Source of the DNA: DAIDHZ01 sp965370365 | GTDB lineage: Bacteria > Chlamydiota > Chlamydiia > Chlamydiales > SM23-39 | Length of the DNA: 54,578 nt | Direction of reading: 5' to 3' | Assembly: GCA_965370365.1 (NCBI GenBank) | Contig: CBDUSP010000002.1 | Location: 1-54,578, forward strand | The notes under the pieces: generated by a model | What the model was told of the DNA's origin: nothing | What the model saw: the letters and a program-made list of their open reading frames with translations, nothing else | The model's database searches: none | Translations under genes and position numbers: made by a program | In this document: positions 42,653 through 51,535 of the stretch, piece after piece | Numbering within the stretch: position 1 is the first letter of the stretch | How the letters are laid out: each line of letters starts with the position of its first letter

Positions 42653-43102
42653 CTAAAAAGACTTAGCCGATGGTTGAAGATTCGTTACTCCTTCAAGGAT
42701 CTCCCCCTGAATCGGAAACGCCTCTAAAAGATGTGCAAAGCCCTCTATCTCTCTAGAAATTACTTGTTGAATGCCAGAAACACTTACTAATCCGCGTAAA
42801 ATGTCTACTTTTTGCTCCAGCTCTCTTATTTGACCGGCTTGTATTTGGCAAAGGTCTTCAAAGAAGGCTGATGAAGAAGATAGTTCATCTGAAGAAGATA
42901 GTTCATCTGAAGAAGATAGTTCATCTACTTCAGGTTTAGGTTCTTGAAAAGCAGAACGGAGGGCCAAAGCAATGTTTAAGAGAGAAGCTGCTTGCTGCGT
43001 TCGATCGGCAACTTTAGAATCGCCTGTTCCTCTCGAAAGAAATGAAACCACCTCCAAAACGGAAGAAACCCTTCTAAGAGAACAATCAGAGAAGAATGAC
43101 AT
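42653..43102 (-). CDS. Hypothetical protein with DELSSS tandem repeats
   Basis: 149 residues, not recognised. The middle carries DELSSS three times in a row, encoded by 15-bp repeats of GAAGATAGTTCATCT at about 42885-42928 (top strand). A predicted helical, possibly coiled, C-terminal part follows. AAGGGG lies six bases before the ATG at 43102. It lies between the protease gene and a duplicated fragment of that gene's 3' end, so it may have arrived in a rearrangement. Confidence 0.6.
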   Translation of the reverse strand: MSFFSDCSLRRVSSVLEVVSFLSRGTGDSKVADRTQQAASLLNIALALRSAFQEPKPEVDELSSSDELSSSDELSSSSAFFEDLCQIQAGQIRELEQKVDILRGLVSVSGIQQVISREIEGFAHLLEAFPIQGEILEGVTNLQPSAKSF

Positions 43103-43252
43103 TTTAAACCCCTTTTCCAGATAATTATAAACGAACAAACATTAAAACAGAATGACATTTTTTATTTTACGTTTCCTGTAATTATTAATATTTTAAGCCC
43201 TTGAGATTCAATGAAATGAAAAAGCCCTCTAAAGTACCCACACACCGAGAGA

Positions 43253-43385
43253 GTCCCGAAAAAGGCTTGCGATTCTGTACGCGGGGCAGATTCCAGATCC
43301 CTTTGTCTACGCGCCTCTAAAGACCGCAGATCTTTCAAAAGTCGCTAGCTATACCACAAGTCACTCAAACGAAGAAGAGCCTTAA
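43253..43385 (+). pseudogene. Duplicated 3'-end fragment of the M16 protease gene
   Basis: Translation gives KRLAILYAGQIPDPFVYAPL and KTADLSKVAS, almost identical to the last codons of the protease (42540-42640), then a different tail TTSHSNEEEP and a stop. Homology begins about three codons upstream of KRLAI. There is no start or body of the gene here. The fragment runs in the same direction as the parent and encloses the hypothetical gene at 42653-43102 between two direct repeats of roughly 90 bp. Confidence 0.85.
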
Positions 43386-44830
43386 GGAACCACTGGATAA
43401 CTGCTTTGCACGCCTCTATGGGGCCAGTAACGATTAATTTTCCCCTGCGTAGCCTGCACTTGTTGCTGAAGAGTCGCCACTTGCTGCTGTAGTGTAGTCT
43501 GCATTTCCTCAAACACTTTCTCTTGGTCATTAGCACGTTGCTTCGCCTGCTCTGCAATGTCCTGTACATGCTTCTGAAGAGCCTGATTTTGTTGCTGAAA
43601 AGTCTCCTCTTTCTTCTGCAAATCCTGCTCACACTGTTTCTTTTTGTCCCTTATACTTTGAATTATCTCCTTCTGAGTTTTCATAGCCTGTTCGTGCAGA
43701 TCCTTCTGAATGTTCATGGCCTTTTCATGCAGATCCTTCTGAGCTTCCATCTCCTGGTTTTTCTGCTGCAACATCTCCATTTGCTTCTGCAACGTCTCCA
43801 CTTGCTGCTGAAATGTCGTTATCTGCGTCTGAAGGCACTCTTTCTCTTTTTGATGCTTCGTATTTTTATCCTTGGCACTTTGCATCATCTCTTGCTGAGT
43901 TTTCACGGCCTTATCACACTTCTCCGTCTGAGTTTTCACGGCCTGTGCATGCCGGTCCTTCTGAGTTTGCATGGCCTGTTCATGCAGATCATTCTGAGTT
44001 TTCATGGCCTTTTCATGCTGCTGCTTTTGGGTGGTGTCCTTCGCTACCAATTCATCGATACGTTTCTCACAAGCTGCAACAACCTGTGTTAACCGATCCT
44101 TTTCGTCGAGCCGTGAGTTTGCAAGTCTGTGGCTCGAATCCACATCTCCCAACAAAGTCACCAGTCCCTGAGCCGAAAACTGATAGAGATCGAACGTCCC
44201 CTTCTCCGCGTTCCCAGGGATCACTGTACAGACTCCGGACCCTATCCGGGCATCCAACTGTCTTTGTATGTCTACACTAACGGAAACGGGGGTCCCTGGC
44301 TGTTGGCTCCGATCCTGTGTTATGTCCCCTAACTCATCCCGTTTATGCTCTTTTTGCTGAGGTCGTCTGTGGTTCTCTTGAAGTTTATTCCGAGTCTCGG
44401 TTATCTCCGTTAACAGTCGTGTGTTACATGTACAAAGATCTGTAACACGTTTTTTCAATTCATTATATTCCATTTGTAATTGAGTGAATTGGGGCTCTAA
44501 GGTTCCCCCCTTTGCGTGCCATTTGTGTGCCATGTCCGCCATGCACTCCAGAGCCTGCGTTGTGAACATATACGCCGGATCATTCCCATTCGCGCATATA
44601 ACTTTACATGCTGCGGGATCTCCTGTTTGTGTTGTTATTTTATCCAAGAGACTCCGTACTTTACCTGCCTCAGTGACTGAGCGTAACAACTCTTTCATCA
44701 CAGCCACAGATCTTTCATCAGAGCTCTGATCGCATGACCCATTACCCTTCTTAGTGCTATTTGAGACTCTACCCACTGGTGATGCGGATGCAGAAGCCCC
44801 CGTTAGAGCTACTGTAGTGCTCATCGACAT
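43382..44830 (-). CDS. Long coiled-coil protein (candidate secreted effector)
   Basis: 482 residues, not recognised. The N-terminal 90 residues are Ser/Thr/Ala-rich (MSMSTTVALTGASASASP). From about residue 255 almost the whole protein is heptad-like and Gln/Lys-rich, with recurring units of the form KTQKDLHEQAM, encoded by degenerate DNA repeats around 43640-44030. AGGAGG lies five bases before the ATG. It begins only 13 bp after yebC and may share that transcript. The last nine codons fall in a repeat terminus. Function is unknown; such coiled coils are common among chlamydial secreted proteins. Confidence 0.75.
   Translation of the reverse strand: MSMSTTVALTGASASASPVGRVSNSTKKGNGSCDQSSDERSVAVMKELLRSVTEAGKVRSLLDKITTQTGDPAACKVICANGNDPAYMFTTQALECMADMAHKWHAKGGTLEPQFTQLQMEYNELKKRVTDLCTCNTRLLTEITETRNKLQENHRRPQQKEHKRDELGDITQDRSQQPGTPVSVSVDIQRQLDARIGSGVCTVIPGNAEKGTFDLYQFSAQGLVTLLGDVDSSHRLANSRLDEKDRLTQVVAACEKRIDELVAKDTTQKQQHEKAMKTQNDLHEQAMQTQKDRHAQAVKTQTEKCDKAVKTQQEMMQSAKDKNTKHQKEKECLQTQITTFQQQVETLQKQMEMLQQKNQEMEAQKDLHEKAMNIQKDLHEQAMKTQKEIIQSIRDKKKQCEQDLQKKEETFQQQNQALQKHVQDIAEQAKQRANDQEKVFEEMQTTLQQQVATLQQQVQATQGKINRYWPHRGVQSSYPVVP
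43384..43411. repeat. Terminus of the dispersed hairpin element within the coiled-coil gene end
   Basis: AAGGAACCACTGGATAACTGC followed by TTTGCA matches the left terminus of the repeat family (AGGAGACACTGAATAACTGC) with few mismatches. On the bottom strand it encodes the last residues and stop of the coiled-coil protein. Confidence 0.6.
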
Positions 44831-44843
44831 TCATACCTCCTGT

Positions 44844-45563
44844 TTAACTAATTTTTATATTATGATAGAGGGCATCGACATCATCGAGATTCTCTAGCCA
44901 CTCAATTAAAGTAATATTGCGATCTGCATCCTCATCAGAAACGTCAACTAAAGTATTTGGAACCATAACGAGACTTGCTGCTTCGATTTTGATCCCCTCT
45001 TTTTTCAAAGTCTCTACCACACGGGAAAAAGCCTCGACCGTTGTCTCAATAACATAGCCTTCATCACCTGCAGAAAAGTCATCTGCGCCCGCATCTGTTG
45101 CTCTTAGAAAGAGGTCCTCCTCACTTCCAGCAGATTTTGGGATGACGATCTGTCCTTTGCGCTCAAAGTTATAGGCGACAGATCCTGGAGTTGCAATTGT
45201 GCCTCCACATTTATTTGTAGCAATGCGCATGTCCGAGGCAATCCGATTTTTATTATCTGTCATCACATCGACAATCAGTCCCACTCCCCCATAGCCATAA
45301 AACTCGTAGGTCATCTCTAAAAAATCTTTCTGATCGGGGGATGAGGCTTTTTTAATATTGCGCTCTACGTTGTCAGATGGAACATTTGCCTCTTTTGCTT
45401 TTTGAATGGCCAGTTTAAGCTTTGTATTTGCCTTTGGATCAGGGCCTCCCTGACGAACCGCGGAAATGATCTCTTTAATAATCCGGCTGAAAACTTTTCC
45501 CCGTTTTTTATCCGCCCTGTCTTTGCGATGTTTTATATTTGCCCACTTACTATGCCCTGCCAT
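44844..45563 (-). CDS. yebC: YebC/PmpR (TACO1) family protein
   Basis: A 239-residue member: MAGHSKWANIKHRKDRADKK at the start, YEFYGYGGVGLIVDVMTDNK in the middle and the usual acidic C-terminal domain. YebC proteins act as transcription regulators or, as shown for several, as translation factors that help ribosomes through difficult sequences. Its position after prfB and the acetyltransferases mirrors CT_457-459. Confidence 0.95.
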   Translation of the reverse strand: MAGHSKWANIKHRKDRADKKRGKVFSRIIKEIISAVRQGGPDPKANTKLKLAIQKAKEANVPSDNVERNIKKASSPDQKDFLEMTYEFYGYGGVGLIVDVMTDNKNRIASDMRIATNKCGGTIATPGSVAYNFERKGQIVIPKSAGSEEDLFLRATDAGADDFSAGDEGYVIETTVEAFSRVVETLKKEGIKIEAASLVMVPNTLVDVSDEDADRNITLIEWLENLDDVDALYHNIKIS

Positions 45564-46050
45564 TTAACCTCTTCTGCATTAAAATCTTAGAAAGATACGC
45601 CTTATCTTCCTTCACAAAGTGTTTTTGCCGTCCATATTCTGTAAAACCAAATCTTTCATAGAGTCTGATTGCGGGGTTCCCCTCATAGACTTCAAGGTGA
45701 AGAATTTCTATCGAACACTTATTCTTTGCAAGATCGATCAAGCCCTCAAGGAGCTTCGTTCCAATACCCTTGCCTCTATGCCCCTCACCTACAATGACGG
45801 CAAATAAGCACTGGTGGGCCAGCTTTTTAAATGGCTGAATGTATAGATTGGCAACGCCACAAGGTACGCCATCACACAAAGCTGTTAAGACCGCTTCTTG
45901 CTTGGTATAACTCATCCAAATGCGCGCAGCATCCTCGATCTCTCTTGCATCAGCAAGCGGAAACCATTTTAGAATCTCTTTTTGAGAGAGCCACTGAATT
46001 AAGTACTTTAGGTCTTCATCTTGAGCCATTCGAATGGAAATTTCACTCAT
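45550..46050 (-). CDS. GNAT-family acetyltransferase
   Basis: A 166-residue GNAT protein: IRMAQDEDLKYLIQWL, then the acetyl-CoA loop GEGHRGKGIGTKLLEGLI and NPAIRLYERFGFTEYG. It is paralogous to the next gene upstream. The set prfB, GNAT, yebC corresponds to CT_459-457, where CT_458 is a single acetyltransferase. The target is unknown; ribosomal or release factor acetylation would be a guess. It overlaps yebC by 14 bases. Confidence 0.85.
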   Translation of the reverse strand: MSEISIRMAQDEDLKYLIQWLSQKEILKWFPLADAREIEDAARIWMSYTKQEAVLTALCDGVPCGVANLYIQPFKKLAHQCLFAVIVGEGHRGKGIGTKLLEGLIDLAKNKCSIEILHLEVYEGNPAIRLYERFGFTEYGRQKHFVKEDKAYLSKILMQKRLNGRA

Positions 46051-46544
46051 GTAAAAAAATGCTCCATCAAAAGTCTGGGCCTATATTCCGCCTCATCTAG
46101 TTTTACAAAGTCGTCTTGCCTTGCAAACACTCCAAAGTTTAAACGATCGAGAATTGTCTCTAATTCGCACGGAAGAAACAACTCAGCATGAAGACTCTCT
46201 AACTTAAATCGGTTTTTTGCAAGGTGAATCAAATTGCGAACCATGGATGTTCCAATTCCTTTACGCCGAAACTTTGGATCTACGATGAGATAAAAAGATG
46301 CGTGGTGAGCGACTTTTTTATAAGGCATTAAAAACAAAGTTCCTACAGCGCACGGCTCATCCTCCATCAGTCCTGTAAGACTTGCTTTATACTTAGAAAA
46401 GCCAATCCAGTTTTTTAGCGCGTCCTCTTTTTCTTCAAAAGTAAAAGGAAACGCATCACAGGCTTCTGGCTTTGAAACCCAAGAGGAGAGATAAGCAAGA
46501 TCATCGATTTGGGAAAAGCGAATATCAAAGCCTGGGATACTCAT
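46047..46544 (-). CDS. GNAT-family acetyltransferase, paralogue
   Basis: A 165-residue protein similar along its length to the neighbouring GNAT: IRFSQIDDLAYLSSWV, KFRRKGIGTSMVRNLIHLAKN (acetyl-CoA loop), then a diverged C-terminus lacking the usual LYERFGF. The weak final motif suggests altered or reduced activity. It follows prfB directly with a one-base overlap. Confidence 0.8.
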   Translation of the reverse strand: MSIPGFDIRFSQIDDLAYLSSWVSKPEACDAFPFTFEEKEDALKNWIGFSKYKASLTGLMEDEPCAVGTLFLMPYKKVAHHASFYLIVDPKFRRKGIGTSMVRNLIHLAKNRFKLESLHAELFLPCELETILDRLNFGVFARQDDFVKLDEAEYRPRLLMEHFFT

Positions 46545-47636
46545 TATCCAAATTCCTTTAAGTAAGCATTTACAAAGTCGTCGATGTCACCATCCATTAC
46601 GGTTTGGATATCTCCTTTTTCAACTTTAGTTCTTGTGTCTTTTACCAAAGTATAGGGCTGAAATACATAATTGCGAATTTGACTTCCCCAGGCAATGTCT
46701 TTTTTCTCACCACCCATTGCAGAGATTTTTGCTTGGCGCTCATTTACCTCTTTTTCATAAAGCTTGGACTGAAGCATCTTCATACACGTCTCGCGATTTT
46801 GAATCTGGCTTCTTTGACTCTGGCAAGAAACGACAATTCCCGAAGGGATATGGGTCATTCGTACAGCGGAATCTGTCTTATTCACGTGCTGACCACCCGC
46901 ACCTGAGGCTCGATAGGTATCTACCCGGACATCTTCAGGATTTACAGCAACTTCAACATCGTCAACAATCGGAATCACATCAACGGAGGCAAAACTAGTG
47001 TGTCTTTTAGCATTCGAATCAAAAGGAGAAATTCTCACCAACCGATGAACCCCCTTTTCCGATTTACAATATCCAAAAGCAAAAGGAGCGCTGAAACGAA
47101 AGGTAATGCTTTTGATGCCAGCAACATCGCCCTCAAGCCTGTCGACAATCTCGACCTTCCAGCCTTTACGCGTTGCATAGCGCTGATACATTCGCGAAAG
47201 CATAAGCGCCCAGTCGCACGATTCTGTGCCGCCTGCGCCTGCATTGATCTCTAAATAGCAATCCTTGCCATCGAGCTCTCCCGAAAGCATTTTCCGCACT
47301 TCAAGATCGCTTAACCTCTTATCGAGAGACTCAAGAGACTCCATAAGCTCCTGAACCAGGTCACTATCGCCAAGATCGATTGCTTCTGGCAAAAGCTCCT
47401 GCACGTCCTGAAACTGGGCCTTAATCTCCTGATAGGGAACAGTCCACAACTTAAGCTCATTGCTCTCCTGGACGACTTTCTGCGCCTCCTCCTGATTGTC
47501 CCAAAAAGAGGGTTCGGCCATCTTTTGATCTAACTCTTTGACTTTCTGCTCCTTAACAGCTAAGTCAAAGATACCTCCACATGTCAGAGAGGCGCTTGCC
47601 AATTGCGTGGATTTTTTCTTGCGTAGTCTGATCCAT
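46544..47636 (-). CDS. prfB: Peptide chain release factor 2, with programmed +1 frameshift
   Basis: The initial frame starts at ATG 47636 (MDQTTQEKIHAIGKRLSDMW), reads 23 codons and meets TGA at 47567-47565 in the context CTT-TGA-C. A GGAGG lies just upstream of the slip site. A +1 shift continues as LDLAVKEQKVKELDQKM to 46544, giving about 363 residues. The body has GAGGQHVNKTDSAVR, the GGQ hydrolysis motif. SPF, the stop-recognition tripeptide, occurs in VRISPFDS. RF2 reads UAA and UGA, so UGA readout limits its own synthesis. Confidence 0.95.
47564..47582 (-). promoter_or_regulatory. RF2 autoregulatory frameshift site
   Basis: On the bottom strand GGAGG-TAT-CTT-TGA-C: an internal Shine-Dalgarno sequence three bases before the CUU slip codon, followed by in-frame UGA. 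This is the standard prfB recoding signal. Confidence 0.92.
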
Positions 47637-47659
47637 AATCCCTTCCCAGTAAGACGGTT

Positions 47660-47689
47660 ATTCTATCACCGGGCCAAACTCAAGGTCAA
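47660..47689 (-). promoter_or_regulatory. Predicted promoter of prfB
   Basis: On the bottom strand, TTGACC (47689-47684) and TAGAAT (47665-47660) are 18 bp apart, each five of six to consensus. They lie 24 bp before the prfB ATG. Confidence 0.55.
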
Positions 47690-47829
47690 TGGCTGTGTTG
47701 AATCATTCACCCAAATCACTACAGCCCCACGAAGTATCGCACAGATAATCAAGGACTTACGATGAATTTCCCAATACAGCTCTTTGTACCGAACAAAAAG
47801 GAAATTACCTTTGTTAGCGCTAAAAACTA

Positions 47830-47858
47830 TTCAAAAACTTATCGTAATGTGTTATAAT
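47830..47858 (+). promoter_or_regulatory. Predicted promoter of the MORN-repeat gene
   Basis: TTCAAA at 47830-47835 and TATAAT at 47853-47858 with a 17-bp spacer, about 65 bp before the gene. The rest of the 47637-47922 gap shows only this and the prfB promoter. Confidence 0.55.
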
Positions 47859-47922
47859 TTTGTTATATAGTAAACCACCAATACTTGATTGTAAAATAAT
47901 AACATTTTCCAGGGCTTTAATA

Positions 47923-49551
47923 ATGTTAATTCACGTCACATCTCACCCTAACAGCGACACACCTGACAGCTTGCTAAAGAGTATGAAGAAGGAAAGAGGT
48001 CTCTATTTTACAGCAATGCATCGGATTTGGCAGGCCTCTCGGGAAAATGAGAGGATAATAAAAAATTTGACTGATCCAGACGGTACCCACTACAGGGGTA
48101 CTCTTCGAAATGGCAAGCCACAGGGGCAGGGAACGTTGACTTTTGCAAATGGTGATTTCTATGAGGGAGACTTTGTTAACAACAAACTAACAGGCAAAGG
48201 AACTTACTCTTGGGCCACTGGAGATACCTATGAGGGAGACTTTGATAACGGCCAACCAACAGGCATAGGAACTTTTATTTGGCCCAATAGAAATATCTAT
48301 AAGGGAGACTTTGTTAACGGCCAACGCACAGGCATAGGAACTTTTACTTGGGCCAATGGAAATATCTATAAGGGAGACTTTGATAACGACCAACGCACAG
48401 GCATAGGAACTTTTACTTGGGCCAATGGAGATACCTATGAGGGAGACTTTGATAACGGCCAACGCACAGGCACAGGACCTTTTATTTGGCCCAATGGAGA
48501 TATCTATAAGGGAGACTTTGATAACGACCAACGCACAGGCATAGGAAGTTTTATTTGGCCCAATGGAGATATCTATAAGGGAGACTTTGTTAACGGCCAA
48601 CGCACAGGCATAGGAAGTTTTATTTGGGCCAATGGAGATACCTATAAGGGAGACTTTGATAACGGCCAACCAACAGGCAAAGGAACTTTTACTTGGGACA
48701 ATGGAGATACCTATGAAGGCCTTTATGTCAGAGGTTTTGCAAATCCCACGATTGACCATTTAAACACCCCGTTATCTATTAAGCTATTACTGGGGCAAGA
48801 ATCTTCTGGTGTTATGTGTGGATTTGCTACGGGAGTCATGTATCAGTATTTGCTTCAAACTGGCTATAAAAAAGAGGGGGACTCTTTGAAGTCAGCACAT
48901 GAAGTTTCACTCTCTACTCAAACTCAGAAAAACGCACATGCAAAAAAGATTCATGATCAATTACTTCAGGGCGAGTCCCAATTGTTAGCCTATGGATTTA
49001 ACGAACATGCGATGGGGCTTCGCCTCTCTTCTGATAAGCACTACGTCTACTGCAGCATCTTTAATTCTGGTGATGGACTGTCACCTTATCATGAAAAAGA
49101 AAAAACGACTGAAAGCGGAAACCCTAAATATCAAACAATGCGATGCATCCGGGTTCCCATAAACAGCATGACACCTGAAAAAATTGAGGAATTTTTAAAT
49201 TTTCAGGAGTTCGATAATGTAGAGTCCGCTTACAAGGCCATTTTCCAAATGCAAGGAGCCAGAACTGTAGTATTCTCAAATGAGGAAGCCGTTTGGCAAA
49301 CGCCACAAAAAAGTGAGAACTGTGCACTTGAGTGGATTTTTGCTTACTTAAAAAATACAATGTCCCATCTCGACTATACTAAACTGCGCTTAGAACTCTT
49401 TGAACACTGCAGGTCTATAGCAGAAACAGCCTCCTGGGCCACACAAGAAATGAAAACAGAACTCGATAGAAAGATCGAGAAAAGACAAAATAAACTGAAC
49501 TTGCTCCGTTCTTTGACTATTCCTCCACAGAAAAGCAAAGGAACTATTTAA
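47923..49551 (+). CDS. MORN-repeat protein with C-terminal putative cysteine-protease domain
   Basis: 542 residues. Residues about 57-270 hold some ten MORN repeats of 23 residues (YEGDFDNGQPTGIGTF type). MORN repeats bind phospholipids or proteins and occur in chlamydial and Legionella effectors. The C-terminal 270 residues match no family I recognise, but Cys299 (GVMCGFATGVMY, start of a helix), His362 (NEHAMGLRL) and Asn381 (FNSGDG) have the order and spacing of a papain-like triad. No signal peptide. ATG 47923 is chosen over ATG 47860. Compare the promoter at 47830. Confidence 0.75.
   Translation: MLIHVTSHPNSDTPDSLLKSMKKERGLYFTAMHRIWQASRENERIIKNLTDPDGTHYRGTLRNGKPQGQGTLTFANGDFYEGDFVNNKLTGKGTYSWATGDTYEGDFDNGQPTGIGTFIWPNRNIYKGDFVNGQRTGIGTFTWANGNIYKGDFDNDQRTGIGTFTWANGDTYEGDFDNGQRTGTGPFIWPNGDIYKGDFDNDQRTGIGSFIWPNGDIYKGDFVNGQRTGIGSFIWANGDTYKGDFDNGQPTGKGTFTWDNGDTYEGLYVRGFANPTIDHLNTPLSIKLLLGQESSGVMCGFATGVMYQYLLQTGYKKEGDSLKSAHEVSLSTQTQKNAHAKKIHDQLLQGESQLLAYGFNEHAMGLRLSSDKHYVYCSIFNSGDGLSPYHEKEKTTESGNPKYQTMRCIRVPINSMTPEKIEEFLNFQEFDNVESAYKAIFQMQGARTVVFSNEEAVWQTPQKSENCALEWIFAYLKNTMSHLDYTKLRLELFEHCRSIAETASWATQEMKTELDRKIEKRQNKLNLLRSLTIPPQKSKGTI
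48091..48735 (+). repeat. 69-bp tandem repeats encoding MORN units
   Basis: About nine copies of a 69-bp unit (GGAGACTTTGATAACGGCCA and neighbours) are near-identical in DNA, with alternation between GATAAC and GTTAAC and between TGGCCC and TGGGCC. The similarity suggests recent copy-number change by slippage or unequal crossover. Confidence 0.9.
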
Positions 49552-49663
49552 CAACTAAGAAGTTAAAATCATTAAATGATGCCCGAGATTGCTGAAAAAT
49601 GGTCACTTCCATTTTATGGTAATTTCTGGAACCTTCAACTCCAAAAACACAACCTGCTTATTA

Positions 49664-51535
49664 CTAATTACTTACAGTGATTTTTTTCACCTTCTCCTTA
49701 GACAAACGATCTCCCTTCGTCTTCACAGACTTAACAGGAAACTCCTTGAAGGTGTGCGTTTTCTTGCCCTTTGCAAAGCGAAGCTCTATGTGAGACTTTG
49801 GGTTTACGTTGATCCCCTCTAAAATCATCCCCTCATCAAAGTAGCGATACTCCTTATCGAGGATAAACTTATCAACGACGAATCTTTTTGCCCAAACAAT
49901 CCCCGTCTTCTTTTCCTTGTAAAGGACGTTGATGATCGTCTTTTTATCTGCGACACCAACCCAAATTGCCCCTTCAAAGTACTGCTTTGTCGGGATGCTT
50001 GTTACCTTGTAGGTGCCGTCTTTATGGAAAATGAGAATCTTATCAAAATTCGTACATGAAACTTGTGTCTCTCCAGAGACTTTGGTTCCCACGTATCCTG
50101 TTTTTGGATCAAAGCCAACTTTGACTTTTTTCGTCTTAATCGCTTTAAGATCAATCTCCTCGATCGCCTTTACTTTAGTTTTTCGAGGAAAATCCTTTCC
50201 GTATTTTTCAATCAGATCCTTCAAGTAACGGATCGTATATTTTTTGATATTTTTTAGGTTTTTCTCAACTCCCAGCAAGGTCTCTTTCAGCAAGACAATC
50301 TCTTCCTTGTTTTTGCTAATATCAAATTGGGAGATACGCCGAATCGGAATCTGAAGGAGCCTTTCGCGATCTTCTCTAGACGGCGCTCGCAGTAGCTTTT
50401 TTCGATGTGCTTTAAACGCACTCTCGAGCATCTCATGAATCGCTTCGAGGGTTTTAATGGGCTCGATCTTTTTATAAATGCGATTCTCAATAAAGATCCT
50501 CTCGAGTGTCTTATAAAAAACTTTCTCGTGAAGCCGCTCTTTTTCAATTTGGAGCTCTCGTTTTAAATACTCGACAATTTTGGTTGCGTGATACGTGATA
50601 ATCTCATGGACATCCGTCTCCCAAGGCATCCCATCTTTGATGACGACCAGTTGGGATGACAGAGACACCTCACACTCGGTAAACGCGTAGAGCTCATCTA
50701 AAAGCTCTTCCGCGTACTGCCCGCGCGGCAATTTGATCTCAATCTCAACTTTCCTCGAGGTATAATCATTGATCGCCTCGATCTTGATTTTTCCTTTTTT
50801 GGCAGCTTCATCAATTGAACGGATTAGACTCTCTGTCGTTGTCGCATAGCAAATCTCTCGGATAACAAGCGTTTTTGGATCCACAATATCGATCTTTGCA
50901 CGAAGCTTGACTTTGCCTTTCCCTTTAGCGTAGTCACTTTTGTCCATGATCCCGCCCGTTGGAAAATCGGGAAAGACGTTAAACTTTTTCCCCTCAATAC
51001 AGGCAATTTCAGCCTCTAAAAGTTCCGTGAAATTGTGGGGCAAAATGCGCGTGGACATGCCAACTGCGATTCCATCAGCTCCTTGCATGAGTAGAAGAGG
51101 GATTTTTGCAGGAAGAACGACAGGCTCATCGTTTCTCCCATCGTAGGAGGGGATTTTTTCTGTAAGATCTGGGTTAAATAGAGTGGCTCTTGCCAAAGGA
51201 GACAGTCTTGTTTCAATGTAACGCGAGGCAGCTGCTGGATCTCCCGTATAAATATTTCCAAAATTCCCCTGGCGATCGAGCAAAAAACCTTTGTTTGCAA
51301 GCGTTACAAGCGCTTCATAGATCGCAGCATCTCCATGAGGATGCAGCTGCATCGTCTGTCCAACAATATTTGCAACTTTATGGAGCTTTTCATCGTTTTG
51401 TCGAAAAAGGGTCTCTAAGATCCGCCTTTGCACTGGCTTTAGCCCATCGACCACATTTGGGATCGCGCGATCGCAAACGACATACGAGGCGTATTGGAGG
51501 AAGTAATCTTTCATCTGCTCTTTCAGATCACTCAT
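49664..51535 (-). CDS. parC: DNA topoisomerase IV subunit A (second gyrase A-like protein)
   Basis: A 623-residue type IIA subunit. YASYVVCDRAIPNVVDGLKP begins the breakage domain, HPHGDAAIYEALV follows, and the catalytic tyrosine is in SRYIETRLS (about 114). The C-terminal beta-pinwheel is short. It pairs with parE just upstream in the same operon (8-base overlap). This is the CT_660/CT_661 pair that chlamydiae carry in addition to gyrA/gyrB, and probably decatenates daughter chromosomes. Confidence 0.9.
   Translation of the reverse strand: MSDLKEQMKDYFLQYASYVVCDRAIPNVVDGLKPVQRRILETLFRQNDEKLHKVANIVGQTMQLHPHGDAAIYEALVTLANKGFLLDRQGNFGNIYTGDPAAASRYIETRLSPLARATLFNPDLTEKIPSYDGRNDEPVVLPAKIPLLLMQGADGIAVGMSTRILPHNFTELLEAEIACIEGKKFNVFPDFPTGGIMDKSDYAKGKGKVKLRAKIDIVDPKTLVIREICYATTTESLIRSIDEAAKKGKIKIEAINDYTSRKVEIEIKLPRGQYAEELLDELYAFTECEVSLSSQLVVIKDGMPWETDVHEIITYHATKIVEYLKRELQIEKERLHEKVFYKTLERIFIENRIYKKIEPIKTLEAIHEMLESAFKAHRKKLLRAPSREDRERLLQIPIRRISQFDISKNKEEIVLLKETLLGVEKNLKNIKKYTIRYLKDLIEKYGKDFPRKTKVKAIEEIDLKAIKTKKVKVGFDPKTGYVGTKVSGETQVSCTNFDKILIFHKDGTYKVTSIPTKQYFEGAIWVGVADKKTIINVLYKEKKTGIVWAKRFVVDKFILDKEYRYFDEGMILEGINVNPKSHIELRFAKGKKTHTFKEFPVKSVKTKGDRLSKEKVKKITVSN

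Noticed and set aside
43523..44092. A 189-codon top-strand frame rich in Leu
   Set aside because: It is the antisense of the coiled-coil gene; its Leu runs are simply complements of Gln/Lys codons.
48091..48735. CRISPR array
   Set aside because: The 69-bp units are contiguous and coding, with no unique spacers; the same holds for the 96-bp repeats at 54267.
48187..48759. A 190-codon bottom-strand frame with regular repeats
   Set aside because: It is the antisense of the MORN repeats, kept open by the 69-bp periodicity.
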